A DNA stretch of 64,000 bases, taken from assembly GCA_013076295.1 (NCBI GenBank), contig RQOL01000616.1, forward strand, positions 5,174,392 through 5,238,391, read 5' to 3'. Made by a program: the position numbers and the translations under genes. Positions 38,901-51,089 of the stretch are shown piece by piece (position 1 is the stretch's first letter; the number at the start of each line of letters is the position of its first letter). The stretch is from Sanderia malayensis. Its lineage: Eukaryota; Cnidaria; Scyphozoa; Semaeostomeae; Pelagiidae. The notes under the pieces are model-generated. The model saw only the letters and a program-made list of their open reading frames with translations. It was not told where the DNA came from and did no database searches.

Positions 38901-40212
38901 ATGTTTCAATATGCCCTCAAATCGTGCAGCAAATGTAGAGAATTCGATATTTTTGAAAACTTCTTACACGCAGGTCTATTTATAATGGACCATCATATTA
39001 TTCTGAGGTTCTGTAAGTTCTCTTTTAACCCCCCTGGGTCTTATTGTTTTCATTAACTTTTTAATGAGGACTGACAGAAAAAGGGCTCAACTGAAAGGGG
39101 GCTACAGGCGATTTAAGGGTATTTACATCCTATTCAGGCGTGGTTTTGAGTTTCAGGGACAAACATCTTTGATTCAAAACTTTAATGTAGTTTATTTATT
39201 ATGGAGTTGTAATATATTGTTTAGGAATCCGATTTTGTTTGGTTTGCAGCTAAGAACACCATGGTTGGATATGATTTCAAAAATAAACCTGCGTTTCCGA
39301 AATCAAATGCTGACCTAAGGGCATCTACATCTTTGGAATTGCACTACATTGACAAAGACGATTTCATTGACATTCTGAAAACCTATCCTAAATTTGCTAC
39401 GTATTTCCATGACATGTTTTGCCCAGAGTATAGCATCTGTGATGAAACAGAGGTGAGACCAAGCTCACGTCAGTTTTATTTTAATTTCGCGCCACAATCT
39501 ACTTCATCTTCTTTTTAACTGAATGCGATGAAAATTATAACCATTTGCATTTCCTTAATTTTTTCTAAATAAAGTCCCCATTCTCTTGATTATAGTTCAA
39601 AAGTACCTCATCAATCTTCTTCTTAACTAAATGCGATGCATATTTGGATATTTTTAGGAGGGCCTAGCCAGACCTTCGCGAACGAAGCAAAAGATACACC
39701 TTGGAGCAATAGCGAAAACAGCGCTGAGGTTTTCATTTCTTCGATTCAAAGCGAAGAGTAGTACAGACTTGGATACTGAAGAGGATAATTCAATATCAAG
39801 ACGTCACTCTATCAGTTCTGCTAATCATTTATCAAACGGCATTTCAAATCATTTGGGCAAGAGCAGAGCAGGCGATAATATCGACATATCGGTTACGAAT
39901 GCAAATGATTTCGCAAACGAAAGCAACTCCGCTTCTGATGGAATTGTTATGGATAATATTGATCCTCAGCATATTGCTGATCGAAGACTCGTGTTACTTG
40001 AACAAAAAATAAGCAAGATTGAAAATGAAATGATAGATTTCAGGACTTCACTGAATTCAAAGATTGACAATGTTCTGCAGCTTGTGACAGAATTGAAATC
40101 GAATGTAGCTGATAGAGAGACTGTGACAAAAGCCAGCGTTTACAACCAAGAAGCGCCTGTTTCTAATTCTCACAGAACTGGTTTTGGTGAAATTGAAACC
40201 ACGTCCTTGTGA
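29953..40212 (+). CDS. KCNH: Erg-type voltage-gated K+ channel (KCNH2/6/7-like)
   Basis: This is a six-TM K+ channel with a cyclic-nucleotide-binding homology domain. Exons: 29953-30009, 30507-30587, 31516-31596, 31787-31891, 36645-37061, 37199-37583, 37938-38137, 38538-38790, 39250-39452 and 39658-40212; all phases agree and give about 778 residues. Seen: S1 WDWFVLLLVIYTAV (about 136), S2 LLDILINFLTTY, S4 LLKSARLLRLLRVARKLDRY (254-273), pore LYFVLSSLTSVGFGNIAATT (342-361), S6 LMYATVFGNMVAIIQRLYS, C-linker FLRFYKIPEELRRSIQ, a CNB-like domain (about 470-590) and a coiled coil in the last exon (ISKIENEMIDFRTSLNSKID). S4 and the filter are Erg-like rather than Eag or Elk. No PAS/eag domain is encoded by the short first four exons, which are less certain than the rest. 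The tail is shorter than in vertebrate Erg. Confidence 0.9.
30434..30506 (+). repeat. Tandem duplication of a 3' splice site in KCNH intron 1
   Basis: Two imperfect copies of a unit of about 36 bp (GGCAATAT...AACTCGGGTG...CT...TAG) lie head to tail, each ending in a usable AG (30468-30469 and 30505-30506). Only the second AG keeps the reading frame into the exon at 30507, because the spacing of 37 bp is not a multiple of three. Confidence 0.75.
33743..33790. repeat. 21-bp inverted repeat (hairpin) in KCNH intron
   Basis: GTTCACCCGAAAGTAATGAG plus A at 33743-33763 pairs with 33770-33790 with one mismatch and a six-base loop (TAAGAA). It would fold into a stable short stem. It may be the collapsed remnant of a MITE. 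Confidence 0.75.
33895..34035. repeat. GGTTAGTTTAGCTT degenerate tandem repeat
   Basis: About seven imperfect copies of a 13-25-bp unit with the core GGTTAGTTTAGCTT lie in the long KCNH intron. Spacing varies, so this is an old, decayed minisatellite. Confidence 0.7.
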
Positions 40213-42309
40213 GTTAAAATGAATTCATGTGCTATTATTTGTCTGACTAATCTAATATGAAATTGCTATTATACTGCTATTATGAAAACCCAAGGCTCTC
40301 TGGACAAGGATGCAGAGACACATAAAGTTATTTTATCAAACATTTGGACATTATAGACCATTGCCCTTGCTTAGGAACAATAGAGAAGTCTAATGCTTCA
40401 AGTAAAATAAGTCGCCGGGCAGAAAGACCTGGACATGACTCCGTCTGTTTTTGGGCCATGTTACTTTGATGATCCTTGACTGTTAATTTTGTGGCCAGGT
40501 GCTTCCAGCTCAAGTGCATCCATCATCGTAGAGTCAACATTTTTTCGTTGCAGAACAGTGCATTAGTTTTTTCGTTATTTACTCTACTAAACATGTACAT
40601 GGTAAAAGTGAAATTAACATACTAAACGCTCCTAATGTTTATATATCTTATTTAATTAAAATACATTTTTCATTCTGAAGCATCAGCTTCTAGAACATAT
40701 AAATATATTTAAGCTGTCAAATTATATTAATAAATTAAATTAGCATTAATTAATTCATGCAAAATGCTTAACGTCGTAGTCCTTCATATTGTATATTCAT
40801 AAATGGTATTGTACGTTGTATAATATCTTTTCTGTCTCATAAACAGATAGACGCCTTGTTAATTTATATAATGCGTTTAAAACGTATGAAAGATATTGGG
40901 TCTTTAGATTATCTGCATTTCTTCAATTTTGTTGTTAAGAATCACTTTACTTGAATTTTTACACCAATAAAGGTCTTTGAACAAGAAGACCGCGCATGCT
41001 CGAGTTACGGCTAACTTTGATATGACAGTGCCAATTGCAATATAAAATGCATCACTGATTTCGTATTACAAATAGAATAGAATAGCTGGCACTTTGTTAT
41101 GTTAGTGCACAACAAAATTACACGTATTTTTCATAATAGATTATCATAATGTATATAAATACAATAGCTTAAGAAGATAGTGCTGTTATCAGTTGGTCAT
41201 TGAAGCAAAACGAGACTCTTGTTGGCCCAATCTCAAGGGATCGTGCACTGCATTGTGGACCGATCTCAGATCACATCCCTGAGGATGATTTCAATTGTGT
41301 TCATGGGTGCAGCGAGGAAGATTATAGCGAACCTTGGCAACGAAGTTAAAAATGAAGATGGAAGTAATTATTTTATTGCCGGTTAAAGGTTAGAGGAAGG
41401 AAATTGGTGAGTTGTTTATTATATTCTGTATGAATTGATTTTAATTTATTGGGGAATTTCGCAAAGAAAAGCACCGTATGTTTTGAGTAAGTTTACCATG
41501 CCTTCCTTCGAATTCAAGTGGCATGCTTTTGGGTCGTGTTGCTCTTTTGATGGTGAAAGCTGCGTTATCAGTGCTTACTTTCTTGTATTTATCAACTGGT
41601 TTTCGCTAAAAATAATTAAAAGATAGACGCAAGTCAAGTAATGAAAAGTCAAGTAATTTTCATTCTTTATTGTTCATTGATAAATATTATTATGCACATA
41701 TGCAAGATAAGAAAAGTGTCGTGCTAAAATTAAAGTCACTGTCAGGCAATATTTTGATTAGGTTTTGATGCAACCATAAAATTAATCTTCTTAGTTCAGT
41801 GGCATGCAACATTTTGCTTATCAAGTGCATTTGCTCGACATAGTAGTATGGTTTATCAGTAGTTTGACAGCCAGCCAAGTCAACAAAATAGCAAGCAGAT
41901 AGCAAGGCCTGTGTGTGACATAATTTTTAAACTATACACAATGCCAAAATACTTTATACTCTGGAATACTTTTGCAATTCTCCTATAAGAGATGCTTTAC
42001 ATGAGAAATTTAAATAACATTTGACTTCAAATTCGAATTTTCATATGTGCTTTATGAAAACCCAAAGTGAAATCGTGTTTGTTAATTTTGTGGAACGCTT
42101 ATTCAAGTTATTCCTGTTACTTTTATTAACTTTAAAAGAAAACGTGATTTTCTCAATACATTTACATAATTTATGCATGCATTACTTATGGACGCATTAC
42201 TTTACCCTTGAAAGTTTTGTTTACTTTTCCATTTAATAACTCTGAACAACACATCCCGTGATATCGCTGAAGTCATCTTGAATTATGATTTTCCGATTTT
42301 AAATGATTA
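40213..42309. other. Convergent intergenic region: KCNH to Cys-loop receptor
   Basis: This holds the KCNH 3' UTR and the 3' UTR of the minus-strand receptor gene. A candidate minus-strand AATAAA is at 42122-42127, and another at 41666-41671. I see no other gene and no clear repeat. Confidence 0.5.
40966..40971 (+). terminator. Polyadenylation signal for KCNH gene
   Basis: AATAAA in the context ACACCAATAAAGGTC lies about 750 bp after the channel stop codon. It gives a plausible 3' UTR of 40213 to about 40990. Confidence 0.5.
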
Positions 42310-45300
42310 TCAACCGTCTCTCAATCTGCTAGACTGTAGGAATACAGCTAGTATCGAAACAATAACCGAAAATCCAAGAAGAATGATAAAAAATCGATTA
42401 AATATCATAGCACTTGTCATCCATTCAGTCCGCATGACAAACTTCCTTTGATCCCGTGTGAGAACATTAGCAATTGCTATGATGGGATTGGTCTCTTTCG
42501 GTGAAAGAATTTGTCCAAATAATTCTTGCACAGTAAATCGATTTTGCATTGTTTTTTTAACAACACCCCAATTTCTACGCGCAAATAATTCTTTTGCATC
42601 TCTTGCGTCTTCTTTACTGCTCGTTGTGTTGTCATTAGCATCTTTTACACTTGTAATTTCAGCAATCTGATTAGAACCATCATCGGAACGCGCCTGCGCC
42701 TCTCCATCCTCGTCACAGCTTTTGCTTACCTTCGAGTTGTGTCTTGATAGCGTTTTGGCAAGTTTTGCCTCATGATTTTCTGATTCTCTACGAGAGACTG
42801 CCTGCTTGCCTTGTGTCTTCGCTCCGCCAGTCGAATCGGCGTCCAAAGAGTTCGCAGTTCGCGGATTTTGTGCTGCACGAGACAGGGAATTACTACGTGT
42901 CATAGCTGGCTCTTTACGGCGTTTGACAGATGCATTGCTGTTGCTTTTTGATGCATCTACCTCACCATCAGACTGTCCTTCAATTTCGGCAAAAAGAACA
43001 TTCCTTAACTGCAGATCGGCCTTCGTTCGTGCCTTGGAGTTATTCGTCGTCTGTTGCCATCGCCTAACAACGCTGTCTGTGTAGGGTCGAGTTGCGAGTG
43101 ATTTCGAAACCGGTCCGTGGTTTGCCTTGGCCACCTTGGTCAATATTTTCAACTTACTTTCATCTTTTGAATTATAATGGCCATCATTGCGGCCACATAA
43201 TGGAATGGTTGCTGCTCTTCTGCCCTTAATTTGGTTATCTTCTTCATTATCTGTGCAAATCAACAAACAACAGGTTCAACTCCAAACAAAAATTGACTAA
43301 CTTTAAATAGATGCAAATACACACTATACATTCGAATATTTTCTTGCCATAAAAGCTCTATGAAGACCCGGAGATATTTAACTTTGTTTAGTTTTTTCTT
43401 TGTCATTGGATGAAACAATATGAGACATAAACAAAACTTGATGCCGAAGGCTCAAAGAAGAGGAGAGGGGAGAAGGCATTGCAAAACGATGACTTAAGGG
43501 GGCCTATTGAATAGGAGCTAGATAAAGTTTTTACGACATTGTTGGGCTTAGATTTTGCCAGTTATGAGTTCTATAATTTGGGTCCTTATAGATAATAATC
43601 TATAATGAAACAATTTCTTACTGCTTTCTGTATTTGTGGTATCTCCTTCGTTAGCATCACTCCTTGGCATTGAATCGTCTATAGGTAATGCCACAGATGC
43701 GTTCGAGTCTATCGAATGTCGATTTTTTATTTCTGAATCTCCAAATCCTGAATCACACCTTAGTTCTCTATCGGCCACTCTATTATTGTTTACCATTTCA
43801 CTCTCACTTAGCACTGCTTCAGATCTTGTCTCGTTATTGCCTCTTTCATTTGAAACTCTTTCTCTCACTTTCTTGTTCTCGTTGTTAATCTCTGTTGTTG
43901 CATGACTTTCTGAAAACCCTCTTTCTTTGCTTCTTCTTTCTTTGCCTTGATGAGAAGCACTTTCTCCACAGTCCTCGTTATTGTTTTGTTGCACAGACTG
44001 CTTTTCGACATCGACTTTCTGCTTTTTACTAATTTCATTTTTAGATTCTCTTCTGTGTTCCTTTTTATCTGTTTGCTTTCTTCCTTCCTCCTCGTCTTGT
44101 TTTGTTTCACTTCTCTTTGCAGTTTTTCTGTCACCATCTCCCTCCTTCGTCATCCTTTTACCATTCTCTTGTCGGTCGCTTCGCTTCGCTTCTCGATTCT
44201 GCTCTGTGACGTTTTTTTCTTTGCCATTTTTATCATCATTTACTCTTTGTTCTCTCTGTTTCTCTCTTCTATTTTCATTACTGCTTTCCTTGATCTCAGA
44301 AGACATTGAATCGTTTCTCACTCTGTTTTCCTTAACATTTCTCGTCTTCACGTCATCTTTTGATGATTTAATCGATCCCTTTTTTCGCGATTCGATCTCA
44401 CTTTGCCTTCTAGTTTCATTCTCCTTGAGAGCCCTTTGCCTAAGATCACTTGAAGGAACCAGCTTGCTGTCCTTTCTGGCTCTTGAATGCCCTCGATCTG
44501 TTAACTTGAGTTCCTTGCTTTTCTCTCTGCTTGAATGATCTGTTTTCTTTGATCTTTGAGTTGTCTCGTTACTACTTCGATCCTCATTCAACCTGTCTTC
44601 CTTTTTCTCTGGAATATCATCCATTTTACCAGCAAAATTTGTCTCCATTGATTTGCCTGAAGCAATCATTTGTTGAGCACTTTTGACGTAGAAAATATCT
44701 CCATTACTCTTTTGTTTTGATTGCTTTCGTTTTTTACTTTCATTGTTATTAACTTTGCTTGCTGAAATAGAAAAATCGGTTGATGTGATAAAAATAGCGT
44801 TTGTTGTACACTTTTACTCTTCAAAATCAACAAGAACTATCTAATACATGGATGCAAAACAAAGGATAAAATCCTCTTACTTGGATGTACTCTACTTGTT
44901 TTTCCACCGTCTGTCTTGTAGCATATTAATCTTGCCAAAACTCCAAACGCCAGTGTCTGGAATATCACACAACAGTGTCAACTTACTTGTACTGACAAGA
45001 GATGCAGGAAAATGCAGCAATGCATTGGCAAAGTTGATTAAATAACTTACAAAATGACTGATGCAAAGCAAGATGTAAAGCCATTAAGAGTCTGTCAATA
45101 ATTTCAAGCAAAATTTTATGAGTTCTACTTACTCTTAAATAGTTTGGAAAGTTTAGCAATCTTAGTCCCTCTGGATCGTAGATGTGCAAGCAGTAGCAAG
45201 AGCAAACCATTGCAACTGTAATCTCCACAATGACACAACCATAAAATTGGCTGACCAATGGAAATGACTCCGACGTAGATGGCATCTTCTTGTTGATAAG

Positions 45301-48300
45301 AGACAAGTAAACAGCAACACAGAGAATCAGTGTTATGCCAACCTCTGCAAAATCAAAACTCGACATAATGATACAACGATACAACGATACAACGATACGA
45401 CGATGAGCCTATATGTCACGACTATTGACAACATCATCTCATTAATAGATTGTGTATTAAACGGTAGCGTTCACATACCCATTCTCTTTCCAGCCTCGGG
45501 TGGAACCATGAAAACCATCAAAGAGAGGATGGCTATGATAATTGTTGGCAGTGTGTAGCTGATGATTTCGAACCAAGCAGTCCGCTTGAGTTCAATAGCA
45601 CACGATGCCACCGAGCATTCTGACGAGAAGTCAAACGAACACTTTTGTTTTAGCTGTTTACAGTACGCATTTGATTTCTGCCATGCCTTGTTGGCGATTG
45701 TATAGACTTCATCTTGCTTGATCTCGTTGCCAATGATACTCACGGTGACCTCACTGCTATCGTGTGACCAAGAGCCGAACAGCATCATGCATCGTTGCTT
45801 GTCAAACGGGTACTCGCTGATGTCCAATTTGCACGCCGACTTGAAAACCTGAGGATATGCTAACTGCATGCGGCCGTCGGCCCGTGCCACGGCGTAGAAA
45901 TGCTGATCTTCATCGTCCCGAGGTAGACCGAGGTGAAAGCCCATGTTAATATCGTCACTAAAAATGCAAGGTATAACATAAATTCATGTGCAATAAAAAC
46001 CCACATTAAGAAAATTAACGCTTTGAATCCACCCTGTTATTCAAATACAATAGGCTATTGCTTCTTTGATTTTTTTGAGGAGAAATATTATAATGAAGGT
46101 TCTTAATCCATAAGGTCCTCGATGTGATATGCGGGTTTTACTGCAGGCACAATGCCAGTACCTGTCTTTCAAATGCATTGACATATACAATAACTCTAAA
46201 GGACAACTGAATATTTACTAAATATAATAAGCTAATGAAATTGAATATCAATAGGTTTAATAGAAAGAGATAGATAGAAATAGAAAGAGAATAGAGAGAG
46301 CAATCTATAGTCAATCTTGAAGCATAAGCAGTGATATAAGAGTTTGCTGCATAGATCATATATGACGTACGTATTGTATAGTATGATGTCTGGAGTCCAA
46401 ATTTCCGTTGCCGGAAACCTGATGTTTTTGACGTTTCCATACGCCGCAGGATTCCAGGAAAAGGACGAGTCCTCCCAAAACTAAAGTTGAAAAGAAAGAT
46501 TGAATGAGTATCAGCCTTTTTTACGCATCATTGAGATGATGATTATGATGACGATGTTAAAAATGTTTATTCCCATAATCCGCATGAACAAAACTGCACA
46601 AGCCTTTCTTTTCGTCAGACGAGAGGTCCGCGCCGCAGGCGCAAAGAGCGCGCAACGCCAGAGAAGGAAGGAATGAGGACTTGTTACTCTCGGTGGGACA
46701 AAGTGTCACATCATGAGGGAAATACGTGTGACACAAAGCTACCTTTTCTCGAGTCTGATTGGCTGCTACCAAAGAGCACAAAGAGCAAATACTGCCGGTA
46801 GAATTCGGTCCGAAAGTATGTTATTGCGCTATTTGTTGATTTGCTGAGAGTAGTCTCTCTTTTCATAGCGTTCTCTTTGCGCGCTGCGCGCTCGTTGCGC
46901 CTTCGGCACAAAACTGATTAAAAGAAACACTTGTTGCAAGTCTAGAGCCAAACAAGCATTTATATTTGACATTGCCGAATATCTACATAGAGAGACCGAC
47001 ATAGGCAACGGGAAAATATTATGATGAGACTCTATTGTTTAATAATTTAAGCTGATGTTGACCATATAATTAGGGTGTGTTATTCATTCTTGTTCAGTAC
47101 ATGAATTCATCTGAATTATTTACAAGTTTCAGAACTGAAAACCAACCGTATGAAAATATTTTGTTTGCTAAAACTAGGCAACAGCCAGGTTTCGTGGGAA
47201 TTCATTAAAGAGGCAAGAAATTGCGTTTTATTGAAGGTGTTTATAAAACGCCATTTGGGTGATTGAATCCTTTGGATCATCAACCAATCATGTCACAGCA
47301 CGAGAATACTCAATCGTGGTTGGACGCCTTAGAAATATTAAATAGCTCGCCAATTTTTTTGTTCTTTTGAATATTATCAACAACATTGATTCTTTATTGT
47401 AATGCTTTCAATTCAAATAAAAAGAAAAGTTGAAATTGCTTACCATGTTTACCCATACCAGTATGGAGAGAATCTCATTTTTTTCATCCTAAAATCAATA
47501 ACAAAAATAATTTTGCATAGGTGCATTTAACATACATCCAGTCATCTTTCCCTGAATATCGTTTAGAGTAATTGTATGCAAAGTCTACACTTACAATATC
47601 TAGAATTTGTATAATGTCGATTGAAAGGTGAACATGCGTTGCTGCACTGCGATTCGGAGAAGGTCTTATTTCAGACGAATGATTGGTAAACAGTTTGGTT
47701 ATGAGTGCGTTCTCCACAGGGCTTGCGTGCATCGAGCCTTCAGAAATAAAGCAGGTTACAATTAACAACCATGTAGAATTCACATACTGTTGGCTATATA
47801 TCAGAAGACTGCAAAGATGCAATTTTTATTTTTTTTCAAATGCATCACCCCAAACCCCAATGCAGGCCCGTCGAGAGCCAGCTCGGGCCCTGGGGCTATA
47901 GACAAATAAGTTTTAAATTTGCTTTGCGTTAGCAAAACTTTTCGCGGGCCCTTCTTGAGGCCCGGGCCCCGGGAATTTACCCCGCCTACCCCCCTCTCAA
48001 CAATACTGCCCCAACGGCTTAGGTTTTTATACTTAGTTATCCATATATATACTTCACATGAATTTACGCTGTCATTAGCTAACTTAGCAAGCTTGCTTTG
48101 AAAAGCTACTTTTCATTACCAGATGTCTCTTGCATTTTTTCAAGGCGAGAAAGAAATATAACCTGTTTTGGTTACAATAATTGTTACCAGAACTGGTGGT
48201 TACACTAGGCAACGCTTAAATACGAAAAGTTGGCAGCTGATGAAAAGCAACATGAATATCAAAATGTCTTTATTATCTCGGTAAGTGTCTGACTTAATAT

Positions 48301-49244
48301 ATAACTTATTTAATTAGTCGATGCTCATCTCTTTGCACAGACATCGCATTGATAAAGGTTTGTTTGCAACACAAGTGATCTTGGAGTCAACAAGAGAGTC
48401 TTTACTCAATCTATATTTGATTGATTAAGCCCGAGCTTCATAATGTACCTGCCCAGTATTTGTCAACGACAAAAACATGTCTCAGGCTTGAACTGTAATG
48501 TTCTTAAGTTCCCATAGAAATTAAAAAGCTTCCACCAAATTTACCTGCAAACTTTACAAAGCAATTGTACGCTGATAAGATTAAGCGCAAAACTAGCATG
48601 TGCTGAAAACTTTTATTCGCTAAAAAATGAAATTTCTACTTTTTATTGTCAACTACACGCAGCAGGGAAACAGAAGTAGATTGATTCTTAGTTATCAAAA
48701 TCACATCATATATGCAATTAGATTTCGAAAATAAGTTCTACTTTTTTACGAGTTTACAGTAGCATATCTCTTCAAGCAGTAATTTTTGCCAGAGTTTAAA
48801 AATAATTGGTTTGGTCCTAAAGTAAGATGGACACTGTAATTCACTGTAATTCGATGCTTTAGCAAGACTTGATAATGTTTTGAATAATGTTTTTTATCCT
48901 ATGTGATTTCACTTGCTAAGCTCCACTGATCTACTGTAGTTAAATAATGTGATCACTTTATCTAAAAGCTCCATGAAACTCAAGTGCAGCTAAGTTTTTC
49001 AACAATAGACAAAAACAAAAAGTAATAACAAGTAAGGTTAAAGAACATTTCAACCGCGTTTGCAAAAAAATGAAATCGGTAGGCCATACTATGCGATTAA
49101 GAAGCTGAATGTTTTCATGTTTGGCATGAAAAAAGAAGCACTTGAGACGTAATAAGTACAAAACTAAACGAAATAAAAATACTTGAATTTACCATGAAGG
49201 CACAGAGTAAAAATTACAGAGCCAAGTATCCATGATTCCCACAT
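42310..49244 (-). CDS. Nicotinic-type Cys-loop receptor subunit with giant cytoplasmic loop
   Basis: This is a pentameric ligand-gated channel subunit. Minus exons in transcript order: 49244-49193 (ATG, signal peptide MWESWILGSVIFTLCLHG), 47737-47595, 47488-47444, 46480-46371, 45957-45479, 45344-45133, 44956-44881, 44761-43622 and 43250-42310. All phases agree; about 1,065 residues. Nicotinic features: DEKNEILSILVWVNM, FSWNPAAYGNV, EIWTPDIILYNT, the Cys-loop Cys159-x13-Cys173 (CKLDISEYPFDKQRC), M1 with the conserved Pro (SYTLPTIIIAIL), M2 (VGITLILCVAVYLSL, about 276-296), M3, and M4 near the C-terminus (MIFNRFFIILLGFSVIVSIL). No vicinal CC pair is seen before M1, so it is non-alpha-like or a divergent type. 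The M3-M4 loop is about 690 residues, very rich in Lys, Glu, Arg and Ser, versus roughly 100-250 in typical subunits. Ligand unknown. Confidence 0.9.
45362..45405. repeat. (GATACAAC)n short tandem repeat
   Basis: About four copies of an 8-bp unit lie in the intron just upstream (in transcript order) of the receptor's M2-M3 exon. Confidence 0.8.
46632..46907. mobile_element. MITE-like element with GC-rich inverted ends
   Basis: The 27-bp segment at 46632-46658 (core GCAGGCGCAAAGAGCGCGCA) and the segment at 46881-46907 are inverted complements at 24 of 27 positions. The GC-rich ends stand out from the AT-rich surroundings. The interior of about 220 bp has no coding capacity. It lies in an intron of the receptor gene. 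Target duplications are not obvious. Confidence 0.55.
47860..48005. repeat. GC-rich dispersed-repeat fragment
   Basis: This patch contains CAGCTCGGGCCCTGGGGC and AGGCCCGGGCCCCGGG and ends in CTACCCCCCTCTC, in strong contrast to flanking AT-rich DNA. It resembles fragments of dispersed DNA-transposon repeats seen in marine invertebrate genomes. It lies in the first intron of the receptor gene. Confidence 0.4.
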
Positions 49245-51089
49245 CTTTATGATGACAAAACAAGTCTTGTGCTTGCCAAAAGCTATCGGCAGGTTATCAT
49301 AGAAAATTTCGACATGATTTTATATTTGCTTTTGCGTGTCTTGCAAACTTCAGTGGAGGCTTTCCCTGCTTCGGTTTAAAACGACGGCGAATAAGACGAA
49401 TAATCAGATCGGTTGGGATTCAATTGGATTGCCACCTGCTCTTGGCAACATATTATGCATGAAAATGCTTGAGCAACCTGTCAGCTATACAAAACATACA
49501 TTCATTATGATTACAGAGGCTTAGAGAAACGAATCTTCATGCATATCAATTGACTTTAATCGTCCTCTCTGAAGCAATTATTCTTCTTGCTTCGCAACTG
49601 AAGATGGTGCAATTATACAATCAATAGGTTATTGACTTAGCAAACCGACACTATGATTACGACTATTCATCTTTTATCGTTGCCTTTTCGTTTCTTTAAT
49701 GTAAATTAGATAAAAATGATACGATGATAAATTGTACTTTTGAAATGCCGAAACATGTTTCAGAGATGAATTAGAAATGGAAGTATTCACCGTTAGAATA
49801 ATCTGCTTAAAGAATCAAAACTTTTGCATGCTATGCTTCTACATACGTTACAAGGCTAATTCACGTAAACTACTCAGCCTGAGAAAACGACATAACAATT
49901 TAACATAATTTAACATTAATCTTTCATGGGCATACAACAGAGCAACTCAAATAGATTGGACTTTGAAGAAAGCTGTCTGCGTAAATATTGAACGTATTTC
50001 AAAATTTTCACTGCAACTATTGAGCTATATTGCAAACTACCAAGTCAATATTTTTATTTGGCGGTACATATCTTGTCATGAAAAGATGAGTTTATAGAAC
50101 AACTTCATTTATCATCCAACTGAGATGATCGCAATGTTATGCGATTTCATCTAATATATTACAGGGTTTTATAGTTTCAAGATGATGGGTGGTATTGATT
50201 TAGTTTCTTCACTATCAACAGTGCATATCAATGTTTAATGTAAAAAGTAAAATTATTCCAGTGAAAGAATTAGACATCATGCTGTTACTGGTTCGCACGA
50301 ATGATGAATTGGTCTTTGCTTAGTAAACAGGTTCAGCAGCCCTTCACGGCACATATCAGAAAATTAACCTCTGTCTGAGACTTGAAGTTTTCAAACAGAG
50401 GCCATCCATCCATCCATTCATTCATTCAACGACATTTCCTTTAGTCAGCAATTTGTCATAAGTAATACAGGGACGGTGTTTTAATTATCAATCAAACAGT
50501 GGCGTAGCTAGAGGGGACAAGGGGCTACCCCCCCCCCCAACTAGACGTTTTAACAGCTTTTCGGAAAATTTAATGGAACATATAATAGAAATTGTTTATC
50601 ATTTAAAATATGATATGGAGTTTGCATTAATAGTCTGTTCCTATGTATTTGTAGGTTATAGATTATTGCTTAAATTAAAAATTTAATGAAAGGCCCGATT
50701 TTCAAAATTATAAGGATGTTTGTTACCTAACCACCCAAAATTGTTATCCACCTTTTATATCTTAATAGATATGATTTTCTGTTCTTTTGATTCTATATTT
50801 ATCTCATACATTCATTTTCAGATCCATTATGTGCACTCTCTCTTCCTGTAGTAAATCTGAAGACCTTGTCCATATCAAGACGTAACACATTTCTCGTCCA
50901 TTCAGCTCAATCTTAATTCGCGAAAATAAATTGCATTGAATGAGTCATGTTGCAATGCAAACCAATACATAACATGAAGAGTCAATCAATGATATCAGTC
51001 AGAGTCACAGGCTGCAACGATGCCAGGAAAACATTTTCGAACAATCAGATTAATGTAACAAGACTCTTAGATAACAAATCGAAGGGACA
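49245..51089. other. Divergent intergenic region: receptor (-) and FRMPD4-like (+)
   Basis: These 1.85 kb separate two divergent start codons and presumably include both promoters and 5' UTRs. At 50498-50535 is CAGTGGCGTAGCTAG followed by G-rich and C-rich runs, which looks like one end of a dispersed hAT-type repeat. Only short simple repeats are seen otherwise. Confidence 0.5.

Noticed and set aside
43947..44538. Long plus-strand ORFs rich in Ser, Leu and Phe
   Set aside because: They are antisense to the Lys/Glu/Arg-rich loop exon of the Cys-loop receptor, which has phase-consistent splice sites and a receptor context.
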